From contig NZ_AP024651.1 in NCBI RefSeq assembly GCF_019977295.1, positions 1,860,001 to 1,924,000 of the forward strand: a stretch of DNA of 64,000 nt, read 5' to 3'. This document shows, in pieces, positions 24,060-33,104 of this stretch; the stretch's first letter is position 1; each line of letters opens with the position of its first letter. The DNA comes from Arthrobacter sp. StoSoilB20. GTDB lineage: Bacteria; Actinomycetota; Actinomycetes; Actinomycetales; Micrococcaceae. Made by a program: the position numbers and the translations under genes. The notes under the pieces are model-generated. The model saw only the letters and a program-made list of their open reading frames with translations, did not search any database and had not been told where the DNA came from.

Positions 24060-24869
24060 TCAGCGCTGGCGGCGGTCCCGCGTGGAAGGTTGCCCTGCCA
24101 GGAGGCTCTGCAGCAGTGCATCGAACAGTTTGGCGGAGTTCTTGGCGGAATCTCCCGGCCAATGGTGAACGGAGTGGGCTGCGCCTTGGATCTGCTGCCA
24201 GTTGGCCTGTTCAGGAATGTGGGGGGTCAGCAGCAGCTCACCGAACATGGACTCCATTTCCGCCAAGCGGAACGTGTGCTCGGCGGATCCGGTGCGTACC
24301 CGGTTGGCTACGATGCCCGCGGGTGCCAGGTTGGGGGCGAACTCCTGCCGGAAGAGTTGGATGGCCCGCATGGTGCGTTCGGTGCCGGCAACGGAAAACA
24401 GTCCGGGTTCAGCCACCAGCACCACACGGTCGCTGGCGCTCCACGCCATGCGCGTCAAACCATTCAGGGACGGCGGGCAGTCGACCAGGACGAGTTCATA
24501 GGCGGTGGTTCCGGACAGAACTGCTGAAAGCCTGCGGAGGTCGCGGCGTCCCAGATCCGGGCGGTCATAGATTCCGGTGAAGGCGGAGCCCACTGCGACG
24601 TCCAGGGTGCCGTCGCTGGAACCGTTGGATACCCAACTGCTGCCTGCGACGTTTTCCTGGATCCGGGCTTTCCGGGGGCTTTTCAGCATCCGGCCGATGT
24701 CGAGCTGCCCACCGGGCTGGACGCCCAGGGCCGTAGTGGCGTCGGCGTGGGGATCGAGATCCACCACCAGGGTGGGAATGCCGGCGGCGAGGGCCGCGGA
24801 CGCCAGACCAGTGGTCACGGAAGTCTTTCCCACTCCACCTTTGAGGCTGCTGATGCTGACTACTTGCAC
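24060..24869 (-). CDS. ParA-family ATPase
   Basis: The protein of about 269 residues begins MQVVSISSLKGGVGKTSVTTGLA, given here as a region, with deviant Walker A KGGVGKT at 10-16, the A' region VVDLDPHADAT and Walker B LVLVDCPPSL. It lacks a partner parB. It lies divergent from pyc and convergent with merR and is distinct from the parA at 9901. I placed the start at GTG 24869 to match the usual family N-terminus; a TTG four codons upstream is possible and neither has a clear ribosome site. Cargo is unknown. Confidence 0.85.
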   Translation of the reverse strand: MQVVSISSLKGGVGKTSVTTGLASAALAAGIPTLVVDLDPHADATTALGVQPGGQLDIGRMLKSPRKARIQENVAGSSWVSNGSSDGTLDVAVGSAFTGIYDRPDLGRRDLRRLSAVLSGTTAYELVLVDCPPSLNGLTRMAWSASDRVVLVAEPGLFSVAGTERTMRAIQLFRQEFAPNLAPAGIVANRVRTGSAEHTFRLAEMESMFGELLLTPHIPEQANWQQIQGAAHSVHHWPGDSAKNSAKLFDALLQSLLAGQPSTRDRRQR

Positions 24870-25172
24870 TTGAAAACCCAAAACCTAACGCCGGTTGCCG
24901 TATCGCGCTGATTCGGCTCCGGAACCGCCGGAGCCGGGGCTCGCCGAAGCCCCCTGAACATCATATGGTGCTTCCGGGCTGAAACCCGCTTTCTACGCGC
25001 CAGGGCGCAGGAGGCAACCCTTGCTATTAGCACGCTGTCCGATCGCGCGCACGCATATACAGCCCACATGACGATTCCTTTGTGATGGTTGCCACAAAGA
25101 TTTGTGTTTGATGCTGGCGGCACTACACACTGTGACCACCGACCGATCCACCCGCAATGATGCAGGAGAAGT
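24870..25172. other. Divergent promoter region between the ParA-like gene and pyc
   Basis: This 303-base gap has two small hairpins at 24915-24935 (GGCTCCGG/CCGGAGCC) and 24936-24953 (GGGGCT/AGCCCC), and a CRP/GlxR-like dyad at 25078-25099. No credible ORF is present. Confidence 0.6.
25078..25099 (+). promoter_or_regulatory. CRP/GlxR-like site upstream of pyc
   Basis: The 7-base arms CTTTGTG and CACAAAG are separated by eight bases. The internal TGTGA-N6-CCACA (25081-25096) differs by one base from the TGTGA-N6-TCACA consensus of cAMP-receptor-type regulators. It lies about 75 bases upstream of the pyc start. Confidence 0.6.
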
Positions 25173-28100
25173 ATGTTTTCGAAAATTCTGGTGGCCAATC
25201 GCGGAGAAATCGCGATCAGGGCGTTTCGCGCTGGTTATGAACTTGGCGCCAAGACCGTAGCCGTCTTTCCGCACGAGGACCGTAACTCGATCCACCGGCA
25301 GAAGGCCGATGAAGCTTACCTGATCGGGGAGGTGGGCCATCCCGTCCGCGCCTACCTGGACGTGGAGGAGGTTGTCCGCGTCGCCAAGGAAGCCGGCGCA
25401 GACGCCATCTACCCCGGCTACGGATTCCTCTCCGAGAACCCCGACCTCGCCCGCGCAGCGAAGGCAGCAGGAATCACTTTCGTGGGCCCGCCCGCGGAAG
25501 TGCTCGAACTCGCCGGCAACAAGGTTGCGGCCTTGGAAGCAGCCCGCAAAGCCGGCGTGCCCGTCCTGAAGTCGAGTAAGCCGTCCAAGGACCTTGACGA
25601 GCTCATCGCGGCTGCGGACGACATTGGGTTCCCTATCTTTGCCAAGGCCGTTGCCGGTGGCGGCGGACGTGGCATGCGCCGCGTTGAGACGCGTGAAGCA
25701 CTGCCTGAGGCATTGCAGTCCGCCATGCGCGAGGCTGACGCCGCGTTCGGCGATCCCACCATGTTCCTTGAGCAGGCCGTCCTGCGTCCCCGGCACATCG
25801 AAGTGCAGATCCTGGCCGACGCCGAGGGTAATGTCATGCACCTCTTCGAGCGCGACTGTTCACTGCAGCGCCGCCACCAGAAGGTCGTGGAAATTGCTCC
25901 GGCGCCGAACCTGGATGAGAACATCCGCCAGGCGCTCTACCGTGACGCCGTTGCTTTCGCGAAGGCGCTTAATTACGTCAACGCTGGAACTGTGGAGTTC
26001 CTGGTGGACACCGAGGGTGAGCGTGCGGGCCAGCACGTGTTCATCGAGATGAACCCCCGTATCCAGGTGGAGCACACTGTCACCGAGGAAATCACGGACG
26101 TGGACCTGGTGCAGGCGCAGATGCGCATTGCCTCGGGGGAGACACTGGCGGACCTTGGCCTGAGCCAGGAGACCGTCTCCATCAAGGGCGCGGCACTGCA
26201 GTGCCGTATCACCACCGAAGATCCCGCCAACGGGTTCCGTCCGGACGTCGGAAAGATCACCGGTTACCGTTCTGCCGGCGGTGCCGGTGTCAGGCTCGAC
26301 GGCGGTACGGTTTACTCCGGCGCGGAGATCAGCCCGCACTTTGACTCCATGCTGGTCAAGTTGACCTGCCGCGGCCGGGACTACCCGGCAGCCGTGGCCC
26401 GCGCCCGCCGTGGCCTCGCCGAGTTCCGCATCCGCGGTGTTTCCACCAACATCCCCTTCCTTCAGGCTGTCCTGGCCGATCCGGACTTCAACGCCGGCAA
26501 CGTGGCTACTGACTTCATTGACAAGCGTCCGGAGCTGCTGAAGTCGCACATCTCCGCTGACCGGGGAACCAAGCTGCTGACCTGGTTGGCCGAGGTGACG
26601 GTGAACAAGCCGAACGGCGAGCTGACGGTCCACTCGGACCCGGCCAGCAAGCTGCCGGCAATCGAAGGCCCGGTTCCCACCACGGGTTCGCGCCAGAAGT
26701 TGAGGGAACTGGGGCCGGAAGGCTTCGCCAAGGCCCTTCGCGAGCAGCAGGCCCTGGCTGTCACGGACACCACATTCCGTGATGCACACCAGTCGCTCCT
26801 GGCCACCCGCGTGCGCACCCGCGACCTCGTTGCGGCAGGGCCCGCTGTGACGGCCCTGATGCCGGAGCTGTTGTCGGTGGAAGCCTGGGGCGGTGCCACG
26901 TACGACGTCGCTTTGCGTTTCCTTGGTGAGGACCCCTGGGACCGCTTGGCTGCGCTGCGCCAGGCACTTCCGAACACCTGCCTCCAAATGCTCCTGCGCG
27001 GGCGCAACACTGTTGGGTACACGCCGTACCCGGAAGAAGTGACTGAGGCTTTCGTCAATGAAGCCGCAGCGACCGGCATCGACATTTTCCGTATCTTCGA
27101 TGCCCTCAACGATGTGAACCAGATGGCTCCGGCCATCCGGGCGGTGCGGGCCACCGGAACCGCTGTTGCAGAAGTGGCGCTGTGCTACACGGGCAACCTC
27201 CTTGACCCCAACGAGGACCTGTACACGCTGGACTACTACCTCGACCTGGCACAGAGGATCGTCGACGCCGGTGCGCACATCCTGGCCATCAAGGACATGG
27301 CGGGCCTGCTGCGTCCGGCTGCGGCCACCAAGCTGGTGACGGCGCTGCGCGAGCGTTTCGACCTGCCGGTCCACCTTCACACGCACGACACCGCGGGCGG
27401 GCAGCTTGCTACCCTGTTGGCCGCCGTCGACGCCGGTGTGGATGCTGTTGACGTCGCTGCTGCATCCCTTGCCGGGACCACCAGCCAGCCCGCCGCTTCG
27501 GCGCTGGTGGCTGCCCTGGCCAACACGCCGCGCGATACCGGCCTTAGCCTGGCCAATGTCGGTGCCATGGAGCCCTATTGGGAAGCTGTTCGACGGGTCT
27601 ACGCTCCCTTCGAATCCGGCCTGCCGGGTCCCACAGGGCGTGTTTACCAGCACGAAATCCCCGGCGGTCAGCTGTCCAACCTTCGCCAGCAAGCCATTGC
27701 CCTGGGGTTGGGGGAGCAGTTTGAAGCCATCGAGGATATGTACACCGCTGCCGACCGGATCCTGGGCCGGCTGGTCAAGGTGACGCCTTCTTCCAAGGTG
27801 GTGGGTGACCTCGCCTTGCACCTGGTCGGTTTGAACGCTGATCCCGCGGACTTCAACGAGAACCCGCAGAACTACGACATCCCGGACTCCGTCATTGGCT
27901 TCCTGTCCGGCGAACTTGGAGATCCTCCGGGAGGCTGGCCTGAGCCGTTCCGTACCAAGGCGCTGCAGGGCCGAAGCGTCAAGGTCCGCGATGTGGAGAT
28001 CAGCGCCGAGGACAGTGCTGCACTCAAGGGTGATTCCAAGACGCGCCAGCACACACTGAACCGCTTGCTGTTCGCCGGTCCCACCAAGGACTACCTGAAG

Positions 28101-28568
28101 AGCGTGGAGACGTACGGCAACATTTCGGTGCTGGACACCCGTGATTACCTCTACGGTTTCCAGCAGGGTTCAGAGCACGTCATTGAGCTGGAAAAGGGCG
28201 TCCGCCTCATTGCCCAGCTGGAGGCTGTGTCCGAAGCCGACGAAAAGGGCATGCGCACAGTGATGTGTACGCTCAACGGCCAGTCCCGCCCGGTGGTTGT
28301 CCGCGACCGCTCGGTGGTCAGCAACGTCAAAGCTGCGGAGAAGGCGGACCCGTCCCAGCCTGGCCAGGTTGCAGCCCCGTTCGCGGGTGCCGTAACTGTC
28401 ACGGCCAAAGCCGGTGACGTGGTCAACGCAGGCGATACCGTTGCCACCATTGAGGCGATGAAGATGGAAGCATCCATCACGACGCCGGTAGCCGGTACGG
28501 TTTCACGCCTTGCGATTTCATCAGTGGAACAGGTTCAGGGCGGCGACTTGCTGCTGGTGATCGGCTGA
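25173..28568 (+). CDS. pyc: Pyruvate carboxylase
   Basis: The 1131-residue enzyme carboxylates pyruvate to oxaloacetate, the main anaplerotic reaction. Domain order is biotin carboxylase (about 1-455, with ATP-grasp GGGGRGMRR near 165 and EMNPRIQVEHTVTEE), carboxyltransferase (about 530-820, DTTFRDAHQSLLATR and the metal-binding HLHTHDTAGG), a PC tetramerisation/allosteric region, and a C-terminal biotinyl domain with biotinylated Lys1097 in EAMKMEA. Length matches single-chain pyruvate carboxylases. GCAGGAGAAGT precedes the ATG. A CRP/GlxR-like site upstream suggests carbon-source control. Confidence 0.97.
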   Translation: MFSKILVANRGEIAIRAFRAGYELGAKTVAVFPHEDRNSIHRQKADEAYLIGEVGHPVRAYLDVEEVVRVAKEAGADAIYPGYGFLSENPDLARAAKAAGITFVGPPAEVLELAGNKVAALEAARKAGVPVLKSSKPSKDLDELIAAADDIGFPIFAKAVAGGGGRGMRRVETREALPEALQSAMREADAAFGDPTMFLEQAVLRPRHIEVQILADAEGNVMHLFERDCSLQRRHQKVVEIAPAPNLDENIRQALYRDAVAFAKALNYVNAGTVEFLVDTEGERAGQHVFIEMNPRIQVEHTVTEEITDVDLVQAQMRIASGETLADLGLSQETVSIKGAALQCRITTEDPANGFRPDVGKITGYRSAGGAGVRLDGGTVYSGAEISPHFDSMLVKLTCRGRDYPAAVARARRGLAEFRIRGVSTNIPFLQAVLADPDFNAGNVATDFIDKRPELLKSHISADRGTKLLTWLAEVTVNKPNGELTVHSDPASKLPAIEGPVPTTGSRQKLRELGPEGFAKALREQQALAVTDTTFRDAHQSLLATRVRTRDLVAAGPAVTALMPELLSVEAWGGATYDVALRFLGEDPWDRLAALRQALPNTCLQMLLRGRNTVGYTPYPEEVTEAFVNEAAATGIDIFRIFDALNDVNQMAPAIRAVRATGTAVAEVALCYTGNLLDPNEDLYTLDYYLDLAQRIVDAGAHILAIKDMAGLLRPAAATKLVTALRERFDLPVHLHTHDTAGGQLATLLAAVDAGVDAVDVAAASLAGTTSQPAASALVAALANTPRDTGLSLANVGAMEPYWEAVRRVYAPFESGLPGPTGRVYQHEIPGGQLSNLRQQAIALGLGEQFEAIEDMYTAADRILGRLVKVTPSSKVVGDLALHLVGLNADPADFNENPQNYDIPDSVIGFLSGELGDPPGGWPEPFRTKALQGRSVKVRDVEISAEDSAALKGDSKTRQHTLNRLLFAGPTKDYLKSVETYGNISVLDTRDYLYGFQQGSEHVIELEKGVRLIAQLEAVSEADEKGMRTVMCTLNGQSRPVVVRDRSVVSNVKAAEKADPSQPGQVAAPFAGAVTVTAKAGDVVNAGDTVATIEAMKMEASITTPVAGTVSRLAISSVEQVQGGDLLLVIG

Positions 28569-28586
28569 TAATCCGACCATAAAAGA

Positions 28587-28622
28587 ACCCCGTCCGGAAA
28601 CTTCCGGACGGGGTACTTTTTT
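28587..28622 (+). terminator. Rho-independent terminator after pyc
   Basis: Arms ACCCCGTCCGG (28587-28597) and CCGGACGGGGT (28604-28614) close on a six-base loop and are followed by AC and a six-T run. Confidence 0.92.
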
Positions 28623-28682
28623 GTGCTGGTACTGGGGTGGTGCTTGGCCTGTCAGTCGTGGGTTGCGGAATGCCTGGGTTTC

Positions 28683-30494
28683 TCAGGAAGCCCGGCGGGC
28701 GGAGTACATTTCCTCGATCACAGCGTCGAAGTCCTTCATGACCTGTGCCCGCTTGACCTTCAGCGACGGCGTGAGGTGGCCCGAGGCCTCCGTGAAGTCC
28801 GCAGCCACAATACGGAAGGACTTGATGGCTTCAGCCTGGGACACCGACTGGTTGGCCTTGCTGATCAGTTCCTGGACGGCGGCTTTCACTACGGGATGTT
28901 CTGCCGCCTCGCCCAGGGAAGTGCCGGCCGGCAGTCCGTGGCGCTCGAGCCAGCCCGGGAGGGCTTCCTCATCGAGGGTTACGAGCGCACCGATGAACGG
29001 ACGGTTGTCTCCCACTACCAATACCTGGGAGACCAGGGCGTCGGCGCGGATCTGGTCCTCGAGCAAGGCGGGAACCACGTTCTTGCCGCCGGCGGTCACA
29101 ATGATTTCCTTCTTGCGTCCGGTGATCTTGAGGAATCCGTTGCTGTCGAGTTCGCCAATATCGCCGGTGCGGAACCATCCGTCGGTGAAGGTTTCCGCCG
29201 TTAGGTCCTCACGCTTGTAGTAGCCGCGCATGACGCAAACGCCCTTGGTGAGGATTTCGCCGTCGTCGGCAATCTTGACGGAGTTGCCCGGCAAGGGGGC
29301 GCCCACCGTGCCAATCCTGATCATGGAGGGAGTGTTCACCGAGATGGGGGCAGTGGTTTCGGTAAGCCCGTATCCTTCCAGGATCTGCAGGCCAATGCCT
29401 TGGAAGAAGTGACCGAGGCGTTCGCCCAGGGGGCCGCCGCCGGACACTGCATGTGCCACGTGGCCACCCATGGCTGCCCGGAGCTTGCCGTAAACCAATT
29501 TGTCGAAGACAGCGTGCTTGATTTTCAGGCCCAACCCCAGGGAGCCGGACTCTCGGGCCCTGGAGTAAGCGATTGCGGTGTCTACGGCACGGTGGAAGAT
29601 GGCACCCTTGCCGCCGTCTTCGGCCTTGGTCAGGGCCGAGTTGTACACCTTCTCAAAGACGCGGGGGACGGCCAGGATGAATGTTGGCTGGAAGCTCTGG
29701 AGGTCCGCCAGCAGGTTCTTGATGTCCGGGGTGTGGGCCACCTTGACGCCGCCGGCCACTGCCAGCACGGAGATGAACCGTGCAAAGACGTGGGCGAGCG
29801 GGAGGAACATGATGGTCTTCCCGGACTCATTGATGATTTCGGGAAGGGACGCGCGGGCGTTCTCGGAAAGCTCCACGAAGTTGCCGTGGGTCAGTTCACA
29901 CCCCTTCGGCCTGCCGGTGGTCCCGGAGGTGTAGATGATGGTTGCCACATCGGCCAGGCCGGCGGAGGAGCGGCGGGATTCGAGTTCGTCGTCGGGAACA
30001 CCGGCGCCGGCTGCGCGCAAGGCGTCGAGCCCTGCACCTTCGAGCTGCCAGACGTTGGCCACGGAACTGATGTCCTCGGCAGCCACGGCCTGGCGGATGA
30101 CGTCCTCGTGGTGTGCTGCCTCGCCAAAAGCTGCCACCGCACCGGAGTCACCCAGGTTCCATGCCACTTGGGACGGTGAGGACGTTTCGTAGATCGGGAC
30201 AGAGATCGCCCCTGCGAACCAGATGGCGAAGTCCACCAAGGACCATTCGTAGCGGGTCCTGGACATGATGCCCACCCGATCGCCCGTTCCCACCCCGCTG
30301 GCAATCAGGCCCTTCGCCAAGGCCCTGACGTCCGCGAGGAAGTCCTTGGCCCGGATGTCCTGCCACTGCCCGTTGCTGTCCAGCTTGGAGAACAACGCAG
30401 GGTTCGACGCCTTTTCAGCCTCCCGGATCACGAAGTCCGTGATGTTGGTTTCAGGGGCAATTTTGACGAGGGGAGGAACACTGATTTCACGCAA
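28683..30494 (-). CDS. Long-chain fatty-acid-CoA ligase (AMP-binding)
   Basis: The 603-residue ANL-superfamily enzyme activates fatty acids to acyl-CoA through an acyl-adenylate. The P-loop-like YTSGTTGRPKG is at about 188-198, YGLTETTAPI is the A5 region, and GWFRTGDIGELDSNGFLKITGRKK carries the hinge. It resembles FadD15-type ligases. I chose the TTG at 30494 because AAAGGAG lies five bases before it; the in-frame ATG at 30515 lies upstream of that ribosome site and has none of its own. It is divergent from the glucokinase gene. Confidence 0.92.
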   Translation of the reverse strand: MREISVPPLVKIAPETNITDFVIREAEKASNPALFSKLDSNGQWQDIRAKDFLADVRALAKGLIASGVGTGDRVGIMSRTRYEWSLVDFAIWFAGAISVPIYETSSPSQVAWNLGDSGAVAAFGEAAHHEDVIRQAVAAEDISSVANVWQLEGAGLDALRAAGAGVPDDELESRRSSAGLADVATIIYTSGTTGRPKGCELTHGNFVELSENARASLPEIINESGKTIMFLPLAHVFARFISVLAVAGGVKVAHTPDIKNLLADLQSFQPTFILAVPRVFEKVYNSALTKAEDGGKGAIFHRAVDTAIAYSRARESGSLGLGLKIKHAVFDKLVYGKLRAAMGGHVAHAVSGGGPLGERLGHFFQGIGLQILEGYGLTETTAPISVNTPSMIRIGTVGAPLPGNSVKIADDGEILTKGVCVMRGYYKREDLTAETFTDGWFRTGDIGELDSNGFLKITGRKKEIIVTAGGKNVVPALLEDQIRADALVSQVLVVGDNRPFIGALVTLDEEALPGWLERHGLPAGTSLGEAAEHPVVKAAVQELISKANQSVSQAEAIKSFRIVAADFTEASGHLTPSLKVKRAQVMKDFDAVIEEMYSARRAS

Positions 30495-30679
30495 GGTAGC
30501 TCCTTTGATATCCACGGGCCACGAGGGGCTGCTTTCACTCTAGTATGCCCGCTCGCGGAGGTGTGTCCTATTTCACCTACTGGCGAGTAACTTTACGGAA
30601 GCCCCGTCATTTCAAGCAACTTGGACCCCTCAAGGCCGCCGATGCATGGCCGCGGCACCCGGCGGAATATGATGATGGG

Positions 30680-31738
30680 ATGCCCGCACAACGGTCCACT
30701 TTCCGTGTCAGACCCAAGCCACCGGCCTCAGCATGGAAGGACGTGCCGTGGGCTGCCCGGCGCAGCCATCTGGGCCGTCGCGGCCTGGCGATCGGCATAG
30801 ACATCGGCGGCACCAAAGTCGCTGCCGGTGTGGTGGACGCCGAAGGACGGGTCCTCGCCGAGGCCCGCAGATCCACTCCCGGTGCAGACCCCAGGGCAGT
30901 GGAACAAACCATCGTGGAGCTGGTGGATGAGCTCAGCGCCGATCATCGGGTCAATTCCGTTGGAATCGGTGCGGCCGGCTGGATGGACCTCGACGGCGGA
31001 ACGGTGCTGTTCAGCCCGCACCTGGCCTGGCGCAACGAGCCCCTCCGGGCCAGCCTGCAAAAGCTGCTGCGGCGTCCGGTCCTTCTGACGAACGACGCCG
31101 ATGCCGCCGCCTGGGCGGAATGGCGCTTCGGGGCCGGCCAGGGGGAGAGCCGGCTGGTGTGCGTGACACTTGGTACCGGCATCGGGGGAGCCATGGTCAT
31201 GGACGGCCGGGTGGAACGCGGACGCTACGGCGTGGCGGGCGAGTTCGGGCACCAGATCATTTTTCCCGGGGGACACCGTTGCGAATGCGGCAACCGCGGA
31301 TGCTGGGAGCAGTACGCCTCCGGCAACGCCCTGGGGCGGGAGGCACGCCAACTCGTCCGAACCAACTCAACAGAAGGCCGGGCCCTCCTGGAGAAGGCCG
31401 GTGGAACCGCGGACAACCTCACGGGGGCGGCGGTGACCGCGTTGGCACTGGAAGGCGATGCCACCTCGCGTGAGCTCCTCGCAGACCAAGGTGAATGGTT
31501 GGGTTTGGGGCTGGCCAACCTCGCCGCGGCCCTTGACCCCGGTATGTTCGTGATCGGTGGTGGACTCTGTGATGCCGGGGAGTTCCTGGCCGGACCAGCG
31601 CGGGAATCGTTCGCGAAGAATCTCACGGGCAGGGGCTTCCGTCCCATGGCGGGGATTGAGCTCGCGGCGCTCGGTCCACGCGCCGGCATGATCGGTGCTG
31701 CGGACCTTTCGCGTGTCAGCGGACGCGCCAACCGCTAA
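30680..31738 (+). CDS. ROK-family glucokinase
   Basis: The 352-residue protein is a ROK sugar kinase. The phosphate-binding DIGGTK is at 41-46, the catalytic Asp sits in TNDADAAAWAEW, GTGIGGAMVMDG follows, and the zinc motif CECGNRGCWEQYASG is complete together with the upstream GEFGHQ histidine. This set is typical of glucokinases and not of ROK repressors: there is no N-terminal helix-turn-helix, only 35 extra residues. GATGATGGG precedes the ATG. It probably phosphorylates intracellular glucose with ATP; polyphosphate use cannot be excluded. Confidence 0.9.
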   Translation: MPAQRSTFRVRPKPPASAWKDVPWAARRSHLGRRGLAIGIDIGGTKVAAGVVDAEGRVLAEARRSTPGADPRAVEQTIVELVDELSADHRVNSVGIGAAGWMDLDGGTVLFSPHLAWRNEPLRASLQKLLRRPVLLTNDADAAAWAEWRFGAGQGESRLVCVTLGTGIGGAMVMDGRVERGRYGVAGEFGHQIIFPGGHRCECGNRGCWEQYASGNALGREARQLVRTNSTEGRALLEKAGGTADNLTGAAVTALALEGDATSRELLADQGEWLGLGLANLAAALDPGMFVIGGGLCDAGEFLAGPARESFAKNLTGRGFRPMAGIELAALGPRAGMIGAADLSRVSGRANR

Positions 31739-31768
31739 GCCGGCCGCCCCAGAGGCGGGCGCGGTCCC

Positions 31769-32314
31769 TTAGATGCGGGCGCCGTCGTCGTCTTCATTCT
31801 TCTCCTGCGGAAGCCGCATGATCAGGAAGACCACCGAAACCACGAAAGCGGCAACAATACCCAGGATTGCAACAAGGGGAGCAGACCGCCAGAACATTGC
31901 AGTGAACAGCAAGGCGATGGGTCCGCCCACTGCGCCCACCCACGCCAGCATGGTCAACGGTTCCGTGCCGGCCAGGCTCGGAGGCTCCTCCGGAACGAAA
32001 GTGTCGTCGTCCTCGACCTCGAAATCACGCGGCCCCAAAGGGCGACCGGCGCTTTCGGAGGGACCGGGAGCAATTGCTGCCTCCGCGGGCGGCGTGGACA
32101 GTCCCAGGGGATCGAAATCCCTAAACGCTTTGCCCGATTCTGCGGGCGTCACGTCCTTGAGGCCCGTTTCGGCAGGATTCATGGCACCGGCGGAGCGGGG
32201 GTCCGCGCCGTCAGGGGTACCTGTGCCCTCCAACCGGGCCACCAGATCCAGCCACACGGCGTCGTCGTCATTGTTGGCACTCTGATCGGCAGAGTTGGCA
32301 TCAGGCCTGTTCAT
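31769..32314 (-). CDS. Membrane-anchored protein of unknown function
   Basis: The 181-residue protein has about 120 hydrophilic, acidic and Pro-rich residues followed by two hydrophobic helices (about 121-141 and 147-168) and a short Asp/Glu-rich tail. I recognise no domain. Its first bases overlap the end of the upstream hydrolase gene by 14 bases, so it is the last gene of a three-gene operon with the two hydrolases. Confidence 0.8.
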   Translation of the reverse strand: MNRPDANSADQSANNDDDAVWLDLVARLEGTGTPDGADPRSAGAMNPAETGLKDVTPAESGKAFRDFDPLGLSTPPAEAAIAPGPSESAGRPLGPRDFEVEDDDTFVPEEPPSLAGTEPLTMLAWVGAVGGPIALLFTAMFWRSAPLVAILGIVAAFVVSVVFLIMRLPQEKNEDDDGARI

Positions 32315-33104
32315 GGGCTGTGTCCTTTTCGGGGGAAGGCCCGTGTCCGGCCAGGGTTGCTACGGTTTTCCGGATGAAATCCACGGTCCCTGCAAAGATC
32401 TCCGGGGCATCGTTGTCCAGGGTTGCTACATGGTAGCTGTTGCTGAGGTAAGTGACATCCACCGGAGCATTGACCCGGGCGCGCAGGAAATCCAGGCTCG
32501 CCTCTGAAATCACGTTGTCAACAGTGGACTTGTACACCTGGACAGGGGTGTGGATGCGCGGCAGGATCGCTGCGGTGTCCTTGTACATCTTTTTCAACTG
32601 ATGCGCCGCGGCCACAGGCGTGCGGGCGTAGGCACCTTCATTCTGGTCCGGTTTGAGGATGTCGTTGGCAATGGCCGGCGTTGTCTTCACCACGTATTTG
32701 AGCGCTGCGACGATCACTGCCCGTGGGTCATCGAGGACCAGCCCCGGGTTGACCACTACGGTTCCTGCCACTGGACGCGTGGCCGCGATACGCAGGGCCA
32801 GCGTGCCACCCATGGACAGTCCGGTGCTGAAGACGTAATCGCACTCAGCCGCCAGTTCCAGGTAGGCATCATCTACTGCGCGGTGCCACTCCTGCCACGA
32901 CCGGGTGGCCATGTCCTGCCACGTAGTGCCGTGCCCGGGCAACAACGGCAGCCTGACAGCATAACCGGCCGCCGCCAGGTGCTCGGCCCATGGCCTGACA
33001 CTGTGCGGACTGCCGGTAAAGCCGTGGGACATGACGACGCCCACGCGGGGGCCGGTTCCGTTCCAATTGCTGAGGAACGGCGAGAAATCCGGAAGCATGT
33101 TCAT
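32301..33104 (-). CDS. Alpha/beta hydrolase, carboxylesterase/monoacylglycerol lipase type
   Basis: The 267-residue alpha/beta hydrolase has the oxyanion region SHGFTGSP, the PLLPGHGTTWQD loop and the nucleophile elbow GLSMGG with the catalytic serine. The catalytic His is in the SYHVATLD stretch near residue 238, and an acid precedes it. It resembles Est30-type carboxylesterases acting on short acyl esters or monoacylglycerols. Its start overlaps the previous gene by ATGA. It is a close paralogue of that gene and the two share motifs throughout. Confidence 0.88.
   Translation of the reverse strand: MNMLPDFSPFLSNWNGTGPRVGVVMSHGFTGSPHSVRPWAEHLAAAGYAVRLPLLPGHGTTWQDMATRSWQEWHRAVDDAYLELAAECDYVFSTGLSMGGTLALRIAATRPVAGTVVVNPGLVLDDPRAVIVAALKYVVKTTPAIANDILKPDQNEGAYARTPVAAAHQLKKMYKDTAAILPRIHTPVQVYKSTVDNVISEASLDFLRARVNAPVDVTYLSNSYHVATLDNDAPEIFAGTVDFIRKTVATLAGHGPSPEKDTAHEQA

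Noticed and set aside
25860..28052. A 730-codon open frame antisense to pyc
   Set aside because: It lies wholly within pyruvate carboxylase, whose domains are intact; the antisense translation has no motif and arises from codon-position GC bias.
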